Positions 1-12,637 are shown, numbered from the stretch's first letter. The stretch is DNA of 64,000 nt from Inga oerstediana (GCA_963210345.1 OY723411.1:55570499-55634498), one strand, 5' to 3'. Notes: generated from the letters alone by a model not told the origin. Numbers and translations: made by a program.

Positions 1-740
1 TATTAACAAAATACTAAATAAAAATTCTTCAAACTATCATTTATGACCAACTAATGATCGAAATTGTGACATTCAAAATTGGTTTTATAAAGGAATCTGA
101 TCCACAAGGCAATCACGAAAACGCAACTTTTGGTACTATCAAAAAAAAAGAAAACGCAACTTTTGGGAAGGAGAAGAGACTTTGTGGGAAAATTACAAAT
201 ACATCAAAGTAGGAATATTTATTTTTATTTATAACTAGACATATGTTTTAGTGTTACTCACAATTTTATATTATGCATAACTTATAAATAATAATTACAA
301 TCTTTTGGCAGACATATCAAAACTCATTGGCATATTTTTTTTTTTTGGCAAAATAATTCATATCAAAAAATTGAATGAATATATTTTTTTACAACATTTA
401 AATTTAAAACTTTTTTCAATAAAAAAAAATCTTAAATCTCATTAAAATATAAAAAAAAAAATCATTAGTTAAAAGGACGAGGAGAAGAAAAGATGAAGGG
501 ATCCCTCAGAAGAGATAAGGTGATGATGTCTGATTGCATTATGCATGTTGCGAAGAGAACAAAGTGTCCCATCTTTCATCTTTCGTAACCTGCCCCTGTC
601 CCACTCATCTCATCTATCCATTACTATTCTCTTCTTATTTATACATTTAATAAATTAATAAATTTACCATACTTAGACGAATGATGTCCATATAATTTTC
701 AATTTCGTTTGAATCCCACCCCCTATTAATAAAAATAATA

Positions 741-1008
741 CTCCCTCCATCCCTTAATCCTAACGTAGGATCTAATTGGGGTGTTAATCATTATCATAAA
801 TATAAGACATATTTTTTATATATGTTAATATTTTTCTAATTTACCCTTTTTGGTGCTCATTAACAATAATTAAATGAGAAAGATATAGAAGAAATCAAGA
901 AAAATAATTAAAATGTTTTAAAGAAAACATATTACTTTAACTAATTAAATTAACTTCTTTAATGTAATCAAATCAAGTAAATAGATTTTACATTAAAGAT
1001 TGGAGGAG
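741..1008. mobile_element. Stowaway-like MITE
   Basis: The element begins CTCCCTCCATCCC and ends in the imperfect inverse ATTGGAGGAG. It is flanked by TA on both sides (739-740, 1009-1010). TA duplication plus a CTCCCTCC terminus is the signature of Tc1/Mariner-type Stowaway MITEs. The interior is AT-rich and non-coding. Its right part resembles 4740-4800, 20544-20770 and 52082-52280, so it belongs to a local family. The rest of 1-2560 shows no gene. Confidence 0.6.
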
Positions 1009-1889
1009 TAACATGTCTTAATCAATGTTGTTACTTATAGGGGAAATAACTATGAGATCTTAAGAAAGAGATTCAATTATTAAGAAATCACAATAATAAG
1101 TGAAGTGTTGTCATTCATTACATTAGAACTTATCATTATATGCTCCTTAGTTGTTATTAGATCTTCTTGATAATTAAGTTCATTCCTTGAGATTTCATAA
1201 TAATTTTCCCTCATTTGTATTCCAACTATAAATATTTTTTTAAGCTAATTGTAAAATCATATTTCTGATTCTATGGCCCGGTATAATTAAAGTCCTCTTA
1301 CATATTTTCAGATATAATCAATACTTTTCTAAAAAATAACCCTTATACAAAATCTGATCTGCTTATCTCACTCTTAGATATTTAAATATGCATACTTTTT
1401 TTTTTTTGGAATAATGACAATAATATTAATTAAAACGCGATAAATATGATGGCGTTAAAAGGACAATTATCTAAACAAGAAATTAAATATGCGCACTTTA
1501 ATTTCTTCCTATGGCTATTCCATTGAGGGTAACAGTGAAAAAGTAAAAGCAAGTTTCTACCTACCATGTAGATTTTAGTATATTTCATCAGTTTGTGTAT
1601 TTTTTTAAAAAAATTTTGGAGTTACATAAAATGATAGAGAAATTAAAGATTTGTCAATAGTAATAAAAGAGTTTTTGGTTCACACACATATTATAATTAC
1701 TTCTTTGTTCTATTATTATTTTTGACAAGAATACAGTTGATCATAATCAGTACGTATACGTATAATTGTTTACGTAATAGGAAAAGTTTGTTCTTCAACT
1801 AATAAATACAGCATCATCACGAGATCTAACCATATGATATATATATATAGACACAAATGACTAATTGCATGGTACATACATCGATATAG

Positions 1890-2062
1890 TCTGTATTTGG
1901 TATCACTTAATTTTAAATAATAAACCTTTATTACGTAAGTTGAGATAAAACTTCTCTCGTATACTTACCTCGTATGCCGTAAATCACGATTTATAAACGT
2001 TTATTACTAAAAAATAAGCTATTTCAAACCAACGAATAAACCTTTTCCTTGAGAGCTGAGAT
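1890..2062 (+). repeat. Dispersed short repeat family, copy 1
   Basis: The core runs TTATTACGTAAGTTGAGATA, then AAACTTCTCTC, then ATACTTACCTCGTA. It recurs at 17631-17775 (inverted), 19288-19422, 24862-24963 and 56574-56690. Better-preserved copies are bordered by GTGTTTGG/CCAAACAC-like ends, suggesting a small non-autonomous DNA transposon. It is non-coding. Confidence 0.55.
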
Positions 2063-2397
2063 CTATAAACGATAACAAGTACATCATATATAGAACCCCC
2101 TTCATCAATTCCATCGTAGGGAGACGAATCCTTCGCAGCCAATTTTTTGCAGGTTTCGATCCGTTCAGCCAAATCTAAACCACTATTTTGGTTACCAGTC
2201 ACTTATTTTAAGAATTCTGATTCTCCAAGTACTTGAGATAAAATATACGATCATTTAGAACATAAAACATATATTAGTATCCTTAGTTTGTCTATATAAA
2301 AAAAAAGTAGTACTACTAAATAAGAAGTGCTGCCGGTGTTTTAAGTTGAAAATGACGTAGAATCTATAAATATCAAGTTGTTTGGAAAATCCAGATT

Positions 2398-2402
<5 letters not shown>

Positions 2403-2436
<34 letters not shown>
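2403..2436. repeat. (TA)n microsatellite
   Basis: Uninterrupted TA dinucleotide run just downstream of the bZIP gene. Translations across it are meaningless. Confidence 0.9.
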
Positions 2437-2438
<2 letters not shown>

Positions 2439-2563
2439 TAGAGGGCTTAGATTTGGCCAAACAAAGAAGCTGCAAAAATATGGCTGGAGAGAATTCACTT
2501 CCCAGACACACTCCCGGCCATTTGTACAAAAACGAAGAAGCTTGGAACTTGGGAGATTTATTC

Positions 2564-3254
2564 TTAAAATGGAGCCGTCAATGTTCGATACGGAGGCCTC
2601 TTCAACTTGTGTTTGTTGGTTGCAGAAGCTTCTTCCACCTACAACAACAATAAAAAGAATAATAATAATTATACTATCCTCTCACCCCCGACATACACGG
2701 ATTTGTACAAAACGAGGGTTTGAATAATAATAATAATAATATAGAAGGTACCTGTTGAAGCTGTTTTGTGAGTTGGGCATTCTCTTCCTTTAAGAGAGCA
2801 CGCTTTTGCTCCAACTCGTTCGTGTAAGCCTGAGGAAGGAAAAAGAGGAGGAAGAGGTATCAGAAACGAGAGTAGGGAAAAGAAGCAGAATTGAAGAAGA
2901 ACTACTTTCCTGCTTTCGAGCTCTGGATCGAGCAGCAGATTCGCGGTTCTTGATCATACGCTTCCTTCGCCGGTCGCCATCAGACTCAGAGAGCCTCTTA
3001 TTGTGGGAGGATGCCGAGTTAGGGAAAAGCGAAGCAGAGAAAGTAACAAGACTGGGATTAGTATCAGAGGTAGAAGACGAGTGGGTAATGCGAAGGGGTT
3101 GGGTGAAGAATTCATGGAGCTTGGAGGCAGAGGGAGGAGGAGGAGGAGGAGGAGGAGGAGGAGGAGAAACAGAGGAAGAGGACGAACAAGGAACAGAGTG
3201 AGTAGTGGCAGTGATGAGAGGAACGTGGTTGATGTCTTTCCAGAAATCTTCCAT
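2564..3254 (-). CDS. FD: FD/FDP-like bZIP transcription factor (group A bZIP), three exons
   Basis: Predicted 165-residue nuclear bZIP factor of the FD family. In the family this protein binds DNA and, through 14-3-3 proteins, the FT florigen, to activate floral identity genes. Exons: 3254-2910, 2829-2752, 2638-2564, all in phase 0. Visible in order: an N-terminus starting MEDFWKDI, Ser-rich and poly-Pro stretches, the basic region RRRKRMIKNRESAARSRARK, a leucine zipper from AYTNELE onward, and the C-terminal RTLTAPF stop, the SAP motif whose Thr is the 14-3-3 phosphosite. Start chosen because MEDFWKDI opens the family and upstream codons do not match. Odd: the intron-1 donor reads CAG/GAAAGT instead of CAG/GTAAGT. 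The nearest GT lies 4 nt later and would shift frame before the zipper. Either a GA-AG intron is used, the allele is damaged, or there is a base error. FD versus FDP cannot be decided here. Confidence 0.85.
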
Positions 3255-3324
3255 GGTTTGTTCCGTACAACGCCTGAGAAACACAAGCAACGATATTGGC
3301 GAGGAAGAAGGATGGTAAAAATAG

Positions 3325-3335
3325 TGATATATAAT
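3325..3335 (-). promoter_or_regulatory. Candidate TATA box of the FD-like gene
   Basis: On the minus strand the sequence reads TTATATATCAC about 75 nt upstream of the start codon, a plausible distance for a short 5' leader. Position and composition are the only evidence. Confidence 0.35.
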
Positions 3336-3804
3336 GATAATTTGATTCCACAGAGAGGGATCGGAATATATGTCCAACTAGTAACTAGGGACACGTGGGA
3401 CTAGTAGGCTACAAGTATTTATTTGGGACATGTGCTTCATAATCTATACGTGTAAATCTTCTTTTTGATGCTCATAGTTATGCACTCGTGTGGAGACCTA
3501 ATTAAGTGGATAATTAAGATTATCTAAATTAAATCGAAGAGATTAAGAAAAGGGAAAACGGAGAATCTATGTGTTTCCACTTGGTGGGGGGGTCATGTCG
3601 AACTCTGCGGGCACGATGGGGTGCACGACTTTCCTGGCCAAAAGTTCACAAACAGTGAAGCTCCGTTTCATGTGGCTTTATTTATTGATCATTTCCTATT
3701 TAAGATTCAAAAACAAAACCAAAATGCAATTACATGCGACTGTGTTGCCGTTCCAAGTTACGGGACAATATTTGATAAACGAATTTCTCCTTCAATTCTA
3801 AGTA

Positions 3805-4454
3805 CTCCTTTCATCCTATAATACCAAAGTATTAAAACTTGGACCGGGCACTGAACCGATCGAGGTACTGGGTTAAGGGTCAGTAAGTCAAACTGGGGCC
3901 AAACCGGAGCTAAACCGGGACAAAACCGGTGAGAAATTGAAAATTTTAAACTTATAATATGAAATTCTAAAGAAAAAATAATTTTTTTTTTAAATGTGAA
4001 CCGGACCAGACAGGGAACCGGACCGATTTACCAACCGGTTCGCCGGTTTCCGGGCCGGACCCGGCCAGTCCGGTCCGGGTTCATCAACCTTGTATAATAC
4101 AAACTGTTTTAACTAATTCACTAAGAATATGAAGTGAAAGTTTAACTCATTAGATATGTCATGATTTTTTTTTTTTTTTACTCTTATTATAAAATATGTT
4201 TGAAAATTTTAAGAGTAGGTAAAATTAGAAATGAACATTAATCACACTCATTAAATATGTCATAAATTAATTTTTTTTCCGCTTTTGCTTTTATTGGAAA
4301 ATGTGTTTGCAAAATTAAAGCATGGGTAAGATTAGAAATGAATATTAATTATAGGGATAAAACTAAAAAATAAACATTACTTATTGTACAAACGACTTAT
4401 ATTATGAATCAAGATATTCTTCTAGAAACACCTTATATTGTGGACCGGGAGGAG
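3805..4454. mobile_element. Stowaway-like MITE split by another element
   Basis: The left end CTCCTTTCATCCTATAAT and right end ATTGTGGACCGGGAGGAG are imperfect inverted repeats. TA lies outside each end (3803-3804, 4455-4456). The left arm is interrupted after about 20 bp by the element at 3825-4092. Without it the MITE would be about 375 bp. Non-coding. Confidence 0.6.
3825..4092. mobile_element. hAT-like non-autonomous element nested in a MITE
   Basis: A 268-bp segment flanked by a perfect 8-bp direct duplication TATAATAC (3817-3824 and 4093-4100). It starts CAAAGTATTAAAAC and its other end read inward is CAAGGTTGATGAAC, so the termini are short imperfect inverted repeats. The interior is GC-rich with many CCGG-type motifs. 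An 8-bp duplication fits the hAT superfamily. No transposase. Confidence 0.65.
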
Positions 4455-5164
4455 TATAGAACTTAGTTTGAGTGTGAATTTTGATACTAAATGCGAGACA
4501 TTTTTTTTTTTTTATTTTATCTATTATATTTGTTTTTTTTAAAACTAATTTGGTTAATAATCTATTTTTTTTATATTATTGTCCGGTATCTGATTCGAGG
4601 CTTATGGTTACCTTTCCCAACTCAAGACCTAAAGGGATTTAAAAGTGCCTTATATCGCTAGACCAACTCTATATTGGTTATATATAATCTAATGTTATAT
4701 AAAAATATTTTAGAGAGCTCATATCACCTATGTTATAATAAAGTAATTTATTTAATTTTTTAATCTCTTTAAATTAAGTAAATAGGTCTTACATTAAGGA
4801 TCATCCTTAATAATTTATGAATAAAATATTTTTTTTATTTTTATATATCGGTGAATACATTTTCAAAACGTTGAAATCTAATTTAGAAGATGAAAAGACC
4901 TTGGGCGAAGAAATGAAATGGCTTCAGATGGAAGCGTGGAAGGGCTAAATGGGCACGATTTCGGATTTCCTTCCTCATGAGCGACATCCGATACTGAGCC
5001 TCAAGTCCTCAACTATAAAATTTAATCGCTTGTTGGGCTTGAAAAATAAAATTCAAACCTTCAAACTATTTTAGTTTTGTTTTTGGTCCGAAGAAAAGTA
5101 TTTTAATTCTAAGACCATAACAATTACAACATTGACTTTTTTTTTTATACTTTTAAGAAAAACT

Positions 5165-5472
5165 TGTTATAAAAATAAGGATATATATGAGGTAAGAGAT
5201 AGAGAACAAAAGTAGGAGAGTAATTCTCATTCACTTCTGTATCAACAATACTTATGCATTACCTCTATTTATAAACCTTCTTCTAAAGGCTTGTACTACA
5301 AGCCAATATAATTATATGGCAAACTTGGGGACCAAGACTTGGAGAACAAGAAAAGGAAACTTGGAGATTAAGTTGGCTCTGAAAGTAAGTAAAAGAAAGT
5401 ATTAAATGTAGCTAAATAGATGTTAACTAGGATATGAGTCAATAGATATCAACATAATTAATATTCGTAACA
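5165..5472 (-). mobile_element. Solo LTR of an LTR retrotransposon
   Basis: A 308-bp unit starting TGTTATAAAAATA and ending ATTCGTAACA (TG...CA with short inverted ends). It is flanked by a perfect 5-bp duplication AAACT (5160-5164, 5473-5477). On the minus strand it holds a TATA-like TATAAATAG, which sets the orientation. No internal domain or second LTR is nearby, so this is a solo LTR left by LTR-LTR recombination. Confidence 0.75.
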
Positions 5473-5977
5473 AAACTCAATTTTTATCTTATACTTTGCA
5501 AGATAAATTTCTCAACATAACGTCAATAAATAAAACTTTTTTCATTTTAAAGTTGTAATTTTAAACATTTTATTAAACTATTTTTCAGAAATTTATTTTC
5601 AGGTTGCTACTTTTGTTATAAAATATTATAAATTCCATTTTAAGGCATTAATTATCATTTTCATTCATTAAAAACATTATAATTATAATAACTCCATTTA
5701 TCAATGCAAAATTCATTGATGAGATAAATTCTAAGCATACAAGTCGTCATTTTCCATTGAGTTATTTGAGACTAATAAAACTTGTCTTTAAATTAGAAAG
5801 ACAAATGTAAATTTGTGTTTTTGTCTACTTGTGTAGATACGCGGTTGGCAATATACATATATAGGATAAGCTTTACTAAAGGGGAAAGCTTAAACCAAAC
5901 GCAAAATAGCATTTCCTCTCACTCCAGCCTTTTCTTCCTATTTCATGCAAAATAGGAAGAGACCGTAAGGCGTAGGA

Positions 5978-6086
5978 CATATACCTCCAAAAGTATTCAT
6001 TAATATAGTGCTAATCATACTAATAAATCAGGTCTAACAAATAAGAAACCAACCTCATATTAATGAAGTAACTTTGGAGGTATATG
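5978..6086. repeat. Short inverted repeat (MITE-like foldback)
   Basis: CATATACCTCCAAAAGTA at the left is repeated inverted at the right (TACTTCATTAATATG side, ending GGAGGTATATG), with arms of about 30 bp and a few mismatches. No clear target duplication. A related GAGGTATACCTCC stretch occurs near 12016. Confidence 0.45.
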
Positions 6087-6099
6087 GTCATGCAACACA

Positions 6100-6844
6100 T
6101 GTACATAAAAGAAAAATCAATTAGGAAAACAAAATAACCAAGAGACGGGAATTAAGAACTTGCAACATCAGGTCTAATATATAAAAGAAACCAACATCAA
6201 ACAGCTATGACCCAGATAATTAAAAGTTTTCATACGCCCAATAGGAGCATTTATGCTTTAGAATTTGTGCAGGTTTAAATCCAGAAGGTCTGAAAGCATG
6301 TAAACATCAACGTCATTTTGAATACGATGTGATGGGGGAGACACGGACGCAATTGTAGGACAAGCTTCAGCAGCAGAGTCATCTGTACTCCTTTTCTTAC
6401 ACTTCAGAGGAACGAGGTAGTTACCAAACTGTCGCTCACGATCTCCCATGTAATGCTGACCCCAAAGATTATAAAAAGCAACTGAGGGGCAGTAAGGGGA
6501 AGCAAAATAAAAACCCCCCAGATTGAAGCAACAATCATCCCAACGTCAAAGGGTACACCCCATAAAAACAGAGTCATGCAACTTGCTCCATATATAAAGA
6601 GGAAAAGAAAAGTGTTTTTATTATGGTGTGGTTTACCGCTAGGTCTTTTTCCTTCCCTATTATCTTTTGCTCTGTCTTCTCAACAGCGTCTTCCTAATAC
6701 CTCGAGAAATATCATATATCCAATTGCTGTCTCTGCAAAATCATTTATCTGCAAAAAAATTCGTGAGATCATTCTTAAATTCCCGCATCCCAACTCCCTC
6801 TGAAGAATATTCTTCTCAAAATTTGTGCTAAAGCACATTTACAG
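6100..6844 (-). other. Probable 3' UTR / spacer downstream of the LARP gene
   Basis: The region is less AT-rich than the surrounding spacers. It contains a 63-codon open frame (6449-6258) with no similarity I recognise. I read it as 3' transcribed sequence of the LARP gene or unannotated spacer, not a separate gene. Confidence 0.3.
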
Positions 6845-9800
6845 CTAATTTCTTGCATCTACAGAGTGATCTGATCCTTGAATTCCAACTTCACTAGTTC
6901 CCTCAACAGTGGAAAGCTGCAGCCTGTTATTGAAATCCCCAAACGAAGATTTATTCTGTGAAGTGTCAGATGAATCATTATGCTCCAAATAAGTATTTTG
7001 TAATGCTAGCAGCATATCCTGACTAAACTTTCCAAGACCTTGGGAGCCTGGAACATCAGGAGGTTGAACAGAAGCAGGCAAGATCCATCTCTTCCAATCA
7101 TCTTGCTTCCTTACTTTGTCGCCCTATGAAATAAACAAACATTTTGAATTATGTTTATGTTAATGAAACAATTACAAAGTTAAAATCACATCATTGAGAA
7201 TTGAAGTTTGAATCACAAAAGTAGGGTGACATTGCACATGGTTGTCAAAATCGCCTTGTAAATTATCTCTCCATTCATCTCAATCTCCCATATCTTTGAT
7301 TTTTTTTCTCTAATATTTAACAAGATTTGGGCTATAAATGTCAGGAGATAGATTTAAGATGCATTTTAAGCATTGTTTATCGGAGAATATATATTTTAAC
7401 ACTTATTTAGTGACATAGCTAAGCTCTTAAAACTTCATGAGTCATGTGACTTGGACAACCATATGCTCTTGAGCTTACTTGAATTTACAAGTAACAAATA
7501 CGGTATGAAGAAATGAAACAATGTCATCAAGTTTTAAAATTATAGTATATAACAAACTTCAAAGCAAGCTACAGAAAAATACCTGCACTTCAACAACAGA
7601 TGAACGTTGAAGAGCATCTAATATAAGCGGGACATTGTCAGTCAACTCCATAACCTGATAGAGACATGAATGTTATCATCTGGCAGTGATCAATGCTACA
7701 ACTCAATCCGATGTAGAAGTTTTTGTATGGCTTGGGGGGATAATGGCAAACTTTGAAAAACAGAGCAATCAAAACCAGTTAATGGTTATAAATTATACTC
7801 GGGCATCATCAGAAGTGGCACAGGCCAATCAAATCTGCACCGTCAACTAAAGCTGCAGAATAGTTTATACTACTTGATGGAGATAGCTTTGCCAGTTAAA
7901 ATATTTCAAAAAATCATTGTTATAGCATAGATATAAGAGACAATGCCCTAAAACTTAAAGGCTGCCTAAGTAGAGTTAGAGAAACGGGCACCAACAGGCA
8001 AAACACTAGTATAATCATACACATCAAATAAAATTTCTAGGGAAGAGGACATCAATACAGCATGCCTACATCATATAATCAGAGCTTATACAAAGAACGA
8101 TGAAATTAAAACTAAATAGATTAAATTACAAAGTTAAGTGAGTTACAAACTACTAGTATAAGGACATGAAAAATGAATTTCTAAAAAAATGTCATTTGAG
8201 TTGTTTCCACAACCTAATCTAATCATGATGTGAAAAATGATCATAGCAATAGATTAAATGTATCAAGTATCATGATGCATGTGGTACCGTTTGGCCTATA
8301 TACAATTGTTTTGAGTATGTTAACAAGAGGCAGATATATATATATAGACACAAAATTATGAAGCCAGCCAGGAAATAATGATGGTCCAGTCACACACACA
8401 CACAATATTGTTATTTAAATTCCACTTTTACTGTTGTATCAATCTTTAATTTTCCTCTCTTCACCAATATTCTTCCTTACAACTCAAGAGATTAGGTTTG
8501 AAATTTGAAGGTACATGCATACATGAATGAACACACACAGGTGCATGAGGATGAATGTGAATGAATGAAGAGCAACGTGAGAAAGATGGGAACATTGTAT
8601 GAATGCACAGAGGAAGGGGCACTGACACACACACATATAATCATATATGCATGCATGTATGTCTGATTGCAGCATATATATATATATAGTGGAGGCGGAT
8701 TACAAGAATGTTTACTCTTTTGAAATTATAGCCCTTAAAATATAAGTTAGGAGTCACCCGAGACAACTCACTTTGTTGAAGCCCGCTATCAATTTTATTG
8801 GGACCCAGCCATGTTCATCCATTTTCTGCCGCAAGAACGTATCTTTAATTAAATTCTCACCACTGCAATAGTCAAGTCATGGCATATCTACCGTCAAACT
8901 TCTAAAAAAAGTTTAAAAAGACAAAGAAAACATGAAAAATAACATCTGGCCAGTGAAAACATTACCTAAAATAGTAGTCAATCTGGTTGACTATTTTAGT
9001 AGGTAACTGAGGATCAGGAGCTGGAAAAAACATGGCATGAGGTGGTAATGGTGGTACAAAAGAAACACCTCTGAGTGAATCTGGGGGTGGAGCTGCTACA
9101 TATAGCACTGGAGGTGTTAAATCTGAAAATAAATAGTCACAGATCATATAAATATCAAAAAAGGGAAAAAAATCTAGAGTTTATAACGCTTACCAGGGAA
9201 TCCAACAGGGCCAGCAAAAGGTCGCACAGCTGGTGGGGGAATAAATTGAGCAGAATTGGGAGGAGGAGGTGGAGGTGGTGTCCTCATAAGTCTTGCAAAA
9301 GCTCTTGGAGACATATGAGTGTCTCTACCATTAAAACCACGATGAGTATTCCAATCTTGATTTGTGCGATCTTGTTCACGCCTGCTACCATAGTTATGAT
9401 GATGAGTACCATCTAAACGCTGATGCGGACCCCCATGATTCCTAAATGAATTACGCTGTTGCAGGTGATCATTAACAGTATGGTTTTGAGACACGTATCC
9501 ACTTCTTTGTATATGGTCCTTCGGAGAGGTGTTGTGGAAACCTGTTGCAGCTATTTGACCTTGAGGTGCAAAATGTTGTGGATGGCCGCCATTAAATGAT
9601 GCATTTGGACCATTCCGTTTTATTGATTTCTGGCGAGTTGGCACCACATTGTTTGGGTTTGCATTATCAGTAACTTGTCTTTGTGAAGAGGAAGGCGTGA
9701 TTCCAGCACCCTATAAGTGGCACTTCAAACAATAGGACAACATATGTGCATATATAAACCATACAAAAAGAAAATACACACACAAACCCTCACACTCTCA

Positions 9801-10622
9801 CAAACACACCAGCAACGCGAAGGGAGAATGCATTTTGAGCCTATATGGTTGCTAAGACATAGCAAAAGACTGTTATGATATAGCTTCCAAAAGGACAAAA
9901 AAACCAATTTAATCCTAGATCAAAGCAACTACAACTTCGCTCTCAATCTTTTTTCATAAAACAGTACACCAACAACAACAACGAAACTAACAAGTACTCA
10001 GTTTGGCCGTTATTATTATTTCAATTTCAGATCAGAAATATAGGAGACATATATCCTACAACCATGCTTTCACTGGTTGAAATTTTAAAGTGTAGTGAAA
10101 TAGGAAAGATGACAGTACCTGAAACACTAGCATTTTTCAGGCTTGAAGAAACTAGAACAGAAAAAACCAAACCTGTAATTCGGATACAGACGATCCATCC
10201 GCTCCACCCTTCGGTGATTCAGTTGACGACTTCATCGTTGCTTTGGTAGACTCCGATAAAGCGGGCCAAGAAACAGCTCCCATAACCGGCTTGGCTTCAG
10301 AATCAGCCCCATTGGACGGCTTGTTCCAAGCAGGCCTCTTACCCGTATTGCCATTCGGCACGCTACCGTTGTCCAAGCTCTCGCCGACAGAGCTCGAATC
10401 GTCCATTGGCAACGACGGCGGGACGACCGGGGAAGATTCAACCAGCGTCGCCGGAGGCGATGGAGACAAAGGAGCAGCAGCAGTCGGCTCCGATTCACCG
10501 CGAACAACCTGGTTCCACGGCGAAGAAACAAGGGGCCTCACGGCACGCCGTGATTGAGGACTGTCAAGGTTATCAGGGGAATGTTGTGGAGAATGCCTTG
10601 AAAAGGTACCACTCATGGCCAT
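6845..10622 (-). CDS. LARP1C: La-related protein 1, LARP1b/c type (La-module RNA-binding protein)
   Basis: Six exons encode 521 residues: 10622-10173, 9710-9194, 9122-8966, 8862-8772, 7654-7583, 7123-6845. All use GT-AG and keep frame. The N-terminal half is low-complexity, with an SPWNQVVRGE motif seen in plant LARP1 proteins, then an Asn/His/Arg-rich stretch and a poly-Pro run. The La motif spans exons 3-6: KIVNQIDYYF, then SGENLIKDTFLRQKMDEHGW, IKLIAGFNKV, and KQDDWKRWI at its end. Members bind mRNA in the cytoplasm; Arabidopsis LARP1c is linked to mRNA decay control and leaf senescence. The short Ser/Asn-rich tail has no DM15 repeats, which separates it from LARP1a. Length matches the b/c subgroup from memory. 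It lies downstream of the RING gene and upstream of FD, the Arabidopsis order. Small TATA-type and CT-rich tracts precede the start (10850-10870). Confidence 0.88.
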
Positions 10623-12239
10623 TTTAGGGTTAGTGTAGGAAGGATGCCGCCGATGAGATGATCAACGAGGGTAAAATGAAAGATTCTTCGAAAGAATCTG
10701 ATCTGGGGGAGTGTGATTTAGGGTTTGAAAAAAACTCGTAATGAATGCAGCAAATTAGTGTTTCCAAAAATTGAGCGATCAGATCGCTGCGAAGTGGTTG
10801 GGACTGAGAGAGAAGGCGTATAGAGGAACGGAGGCTCCGGTCTGCTCTTTTCTCTCTCTCTCTAGCCTCTGCCTTTTATTCTCTCTCTTGGACTACTTGG
10901 CATTCTATTGGTTTTTGGACTTTTTTGCTTCGGTGTGGGAATAATTCAGATGCCAGGTTTTCCGTGTGGGGCGGTTTTACGGAAATACCCCTCTATGCTG
11001 AATGTGGCCTGTGGGTCTCTTCGTTTCACAGTGACACGCATCTCGTCCCTCCTTCGTAGCAATTGAGCGGAAAGTGTGGCGAGCGGAAGTTACCTGTTTC
11101 ATCCGAGAATGTGGCATTCACGCGCCAAATAAAATAATAAATAAATACGCCAGCACCCTCAAAGATTCCTGTACAACATTAATTATTAATTAAATAAAAT
11201 CTTAAAAATAAAATTAATACTAATATAGTTAAAAATTAGTAGAGGTTAATATGTTATTCAGAATGCGAGAACGCCGTGCTGCTTCTTTTACAAAGTCATT
11301 TATTAATCATGCATGCATCTCATATCGCAATTTTAAAGAATAACTACTCTATATATACGTGGAACTTTCTGAATTTTTTCTGCTTTTCTTCTTATAATTC
11401 TATTTTCATCGTTAGATAAAAAATAAATGATTTAGATTTAATATTTTTTAAAATTATTATTATTATAGTATTTTATAATTTAATTTTTTAAAATTTTGTT
11501 TGTGTTTCAGTTATGAAATATGTATATTAGATTTTAATAGTTTAGATTTATTTATATTTAAAATAATAGTTTTATAAAATATAAAATCTGAACTATCTAT
11601 TTTTTTAATTTGATGATGGAGATGAGATTCTAAGAAGAGAATAAGATAAAGAATTCTAAAAGAACCCAAATCTCTTTCTATAGGCATCTCTCTCGGTTTA
11701 CATATTAGGTGTAAAAAAGGAAAATTAGATAGATTTATAGACAAGGTTAAAAAAATCAATTTAAGATAAGTTTAATAAATCAACCGCTCTGTTATTTTTT
11801 TAACCTGAAACCACTCTTGTTTGATCTTAATGAGATGGTTGTGACTTGTGAATGAGTTATATTTTGAATCAAAAGTTTTAATTTGTCGTGAATTTCAAGA
11901 TAATTAATTAATAACGGTTTGATTAACTTTTTGACTTGGACAATTTAAAACCTCCTCCCTATAAAAGAAGGGATCCGCACACCCATCAGATATAGCCCAC
12001 CCTACTTGGCAGTGTGAGGTATACCTCCATGTTTCACATTAGTATTTCACTCATATTAATTAATCAACTGGCCTGAGTTATACGTGGCATCGGATTTGTA
12101 ACCTCCCATTTACAAGGGAGCAACCATACTACTAGATTAACTCCTGTGATAATTATTAAATTTGAAGTGTCGATTTAATGGTAAGATTGAGAGAAAGAAA
12201 AGTAGAAAGAGGTAGAGGAGAGAATGCTCAATAATTTAA

Positions 12240-12637
12240 GGGTTAATATAATTTTTGGTCCCTGAAGTTTGATCCAATTTTGGTTTTGGTCCTTCAAGTT
12301 TGAAATCTGTGGTTTTAGTCCCTGAAGTTTCACCCAATTTTGGTTTTGGTCCCTGAAGTTTCACCCGATTTTGGTTTTGGTCCATCAAGTTTGAAAAGGA
12401 CTTGTTTTTTTCTGGGTCGGGTCGGGTTTTTTAATTGGGTCGCCAAGTCCTTTTCAAACTTGAGGGACCAAAACCAAAATTGGGTGAAACTTCAGGGACC
12501 AAAACCACCGATTTCAAACTTCAGGGACCAAAACCAAAATCGGGTAAAACTTCAGGGACCAAAATCACATATTTCAAACTTGAGGGACCAAAACCAAAAT
12601 TAGATCAAACTTCAGGGACCAAAAGTTATATTAACCC
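12240..12637. mobile_element. Mutator-like foldback MITE with long inverted arms
   Basis: A 398-bp near-complete palindrome. It begins GGGTTAATATAA and ends TTATATTAACCC; arms of about 170 bp flank a spacer holding GGGTCGGGTCGGGTT. Each arm contains several copies of a GGTCCCTGAAGTTT / CAATTTTGGTTTT module. Flanks are 9 bp and match at 8 (ATAATTTAA at 12231-12239, ATAATTGAA at 12638-12646), the duplication length of Mutator-like elements. The transcript would fold into a long hairpin. Open frames here are artefacts of the repeat. Confidence 0.75.

Noticed and set aside
2806..3404. Several open frames opposite or overlapping the bZIP exon, up to 146 codons
   Set aside because: Shadows of the Ser/Pro-rich bZIP exon 1; low-complexity translations such as poly-Gly and poly-Arg, with no domain.
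9075..10627. Open frames of 73-113 codons overlapping LARP exons 1 and 2
   Set aside because: They lie opposite or out of frame with a well-supported coding exon and show no domain.
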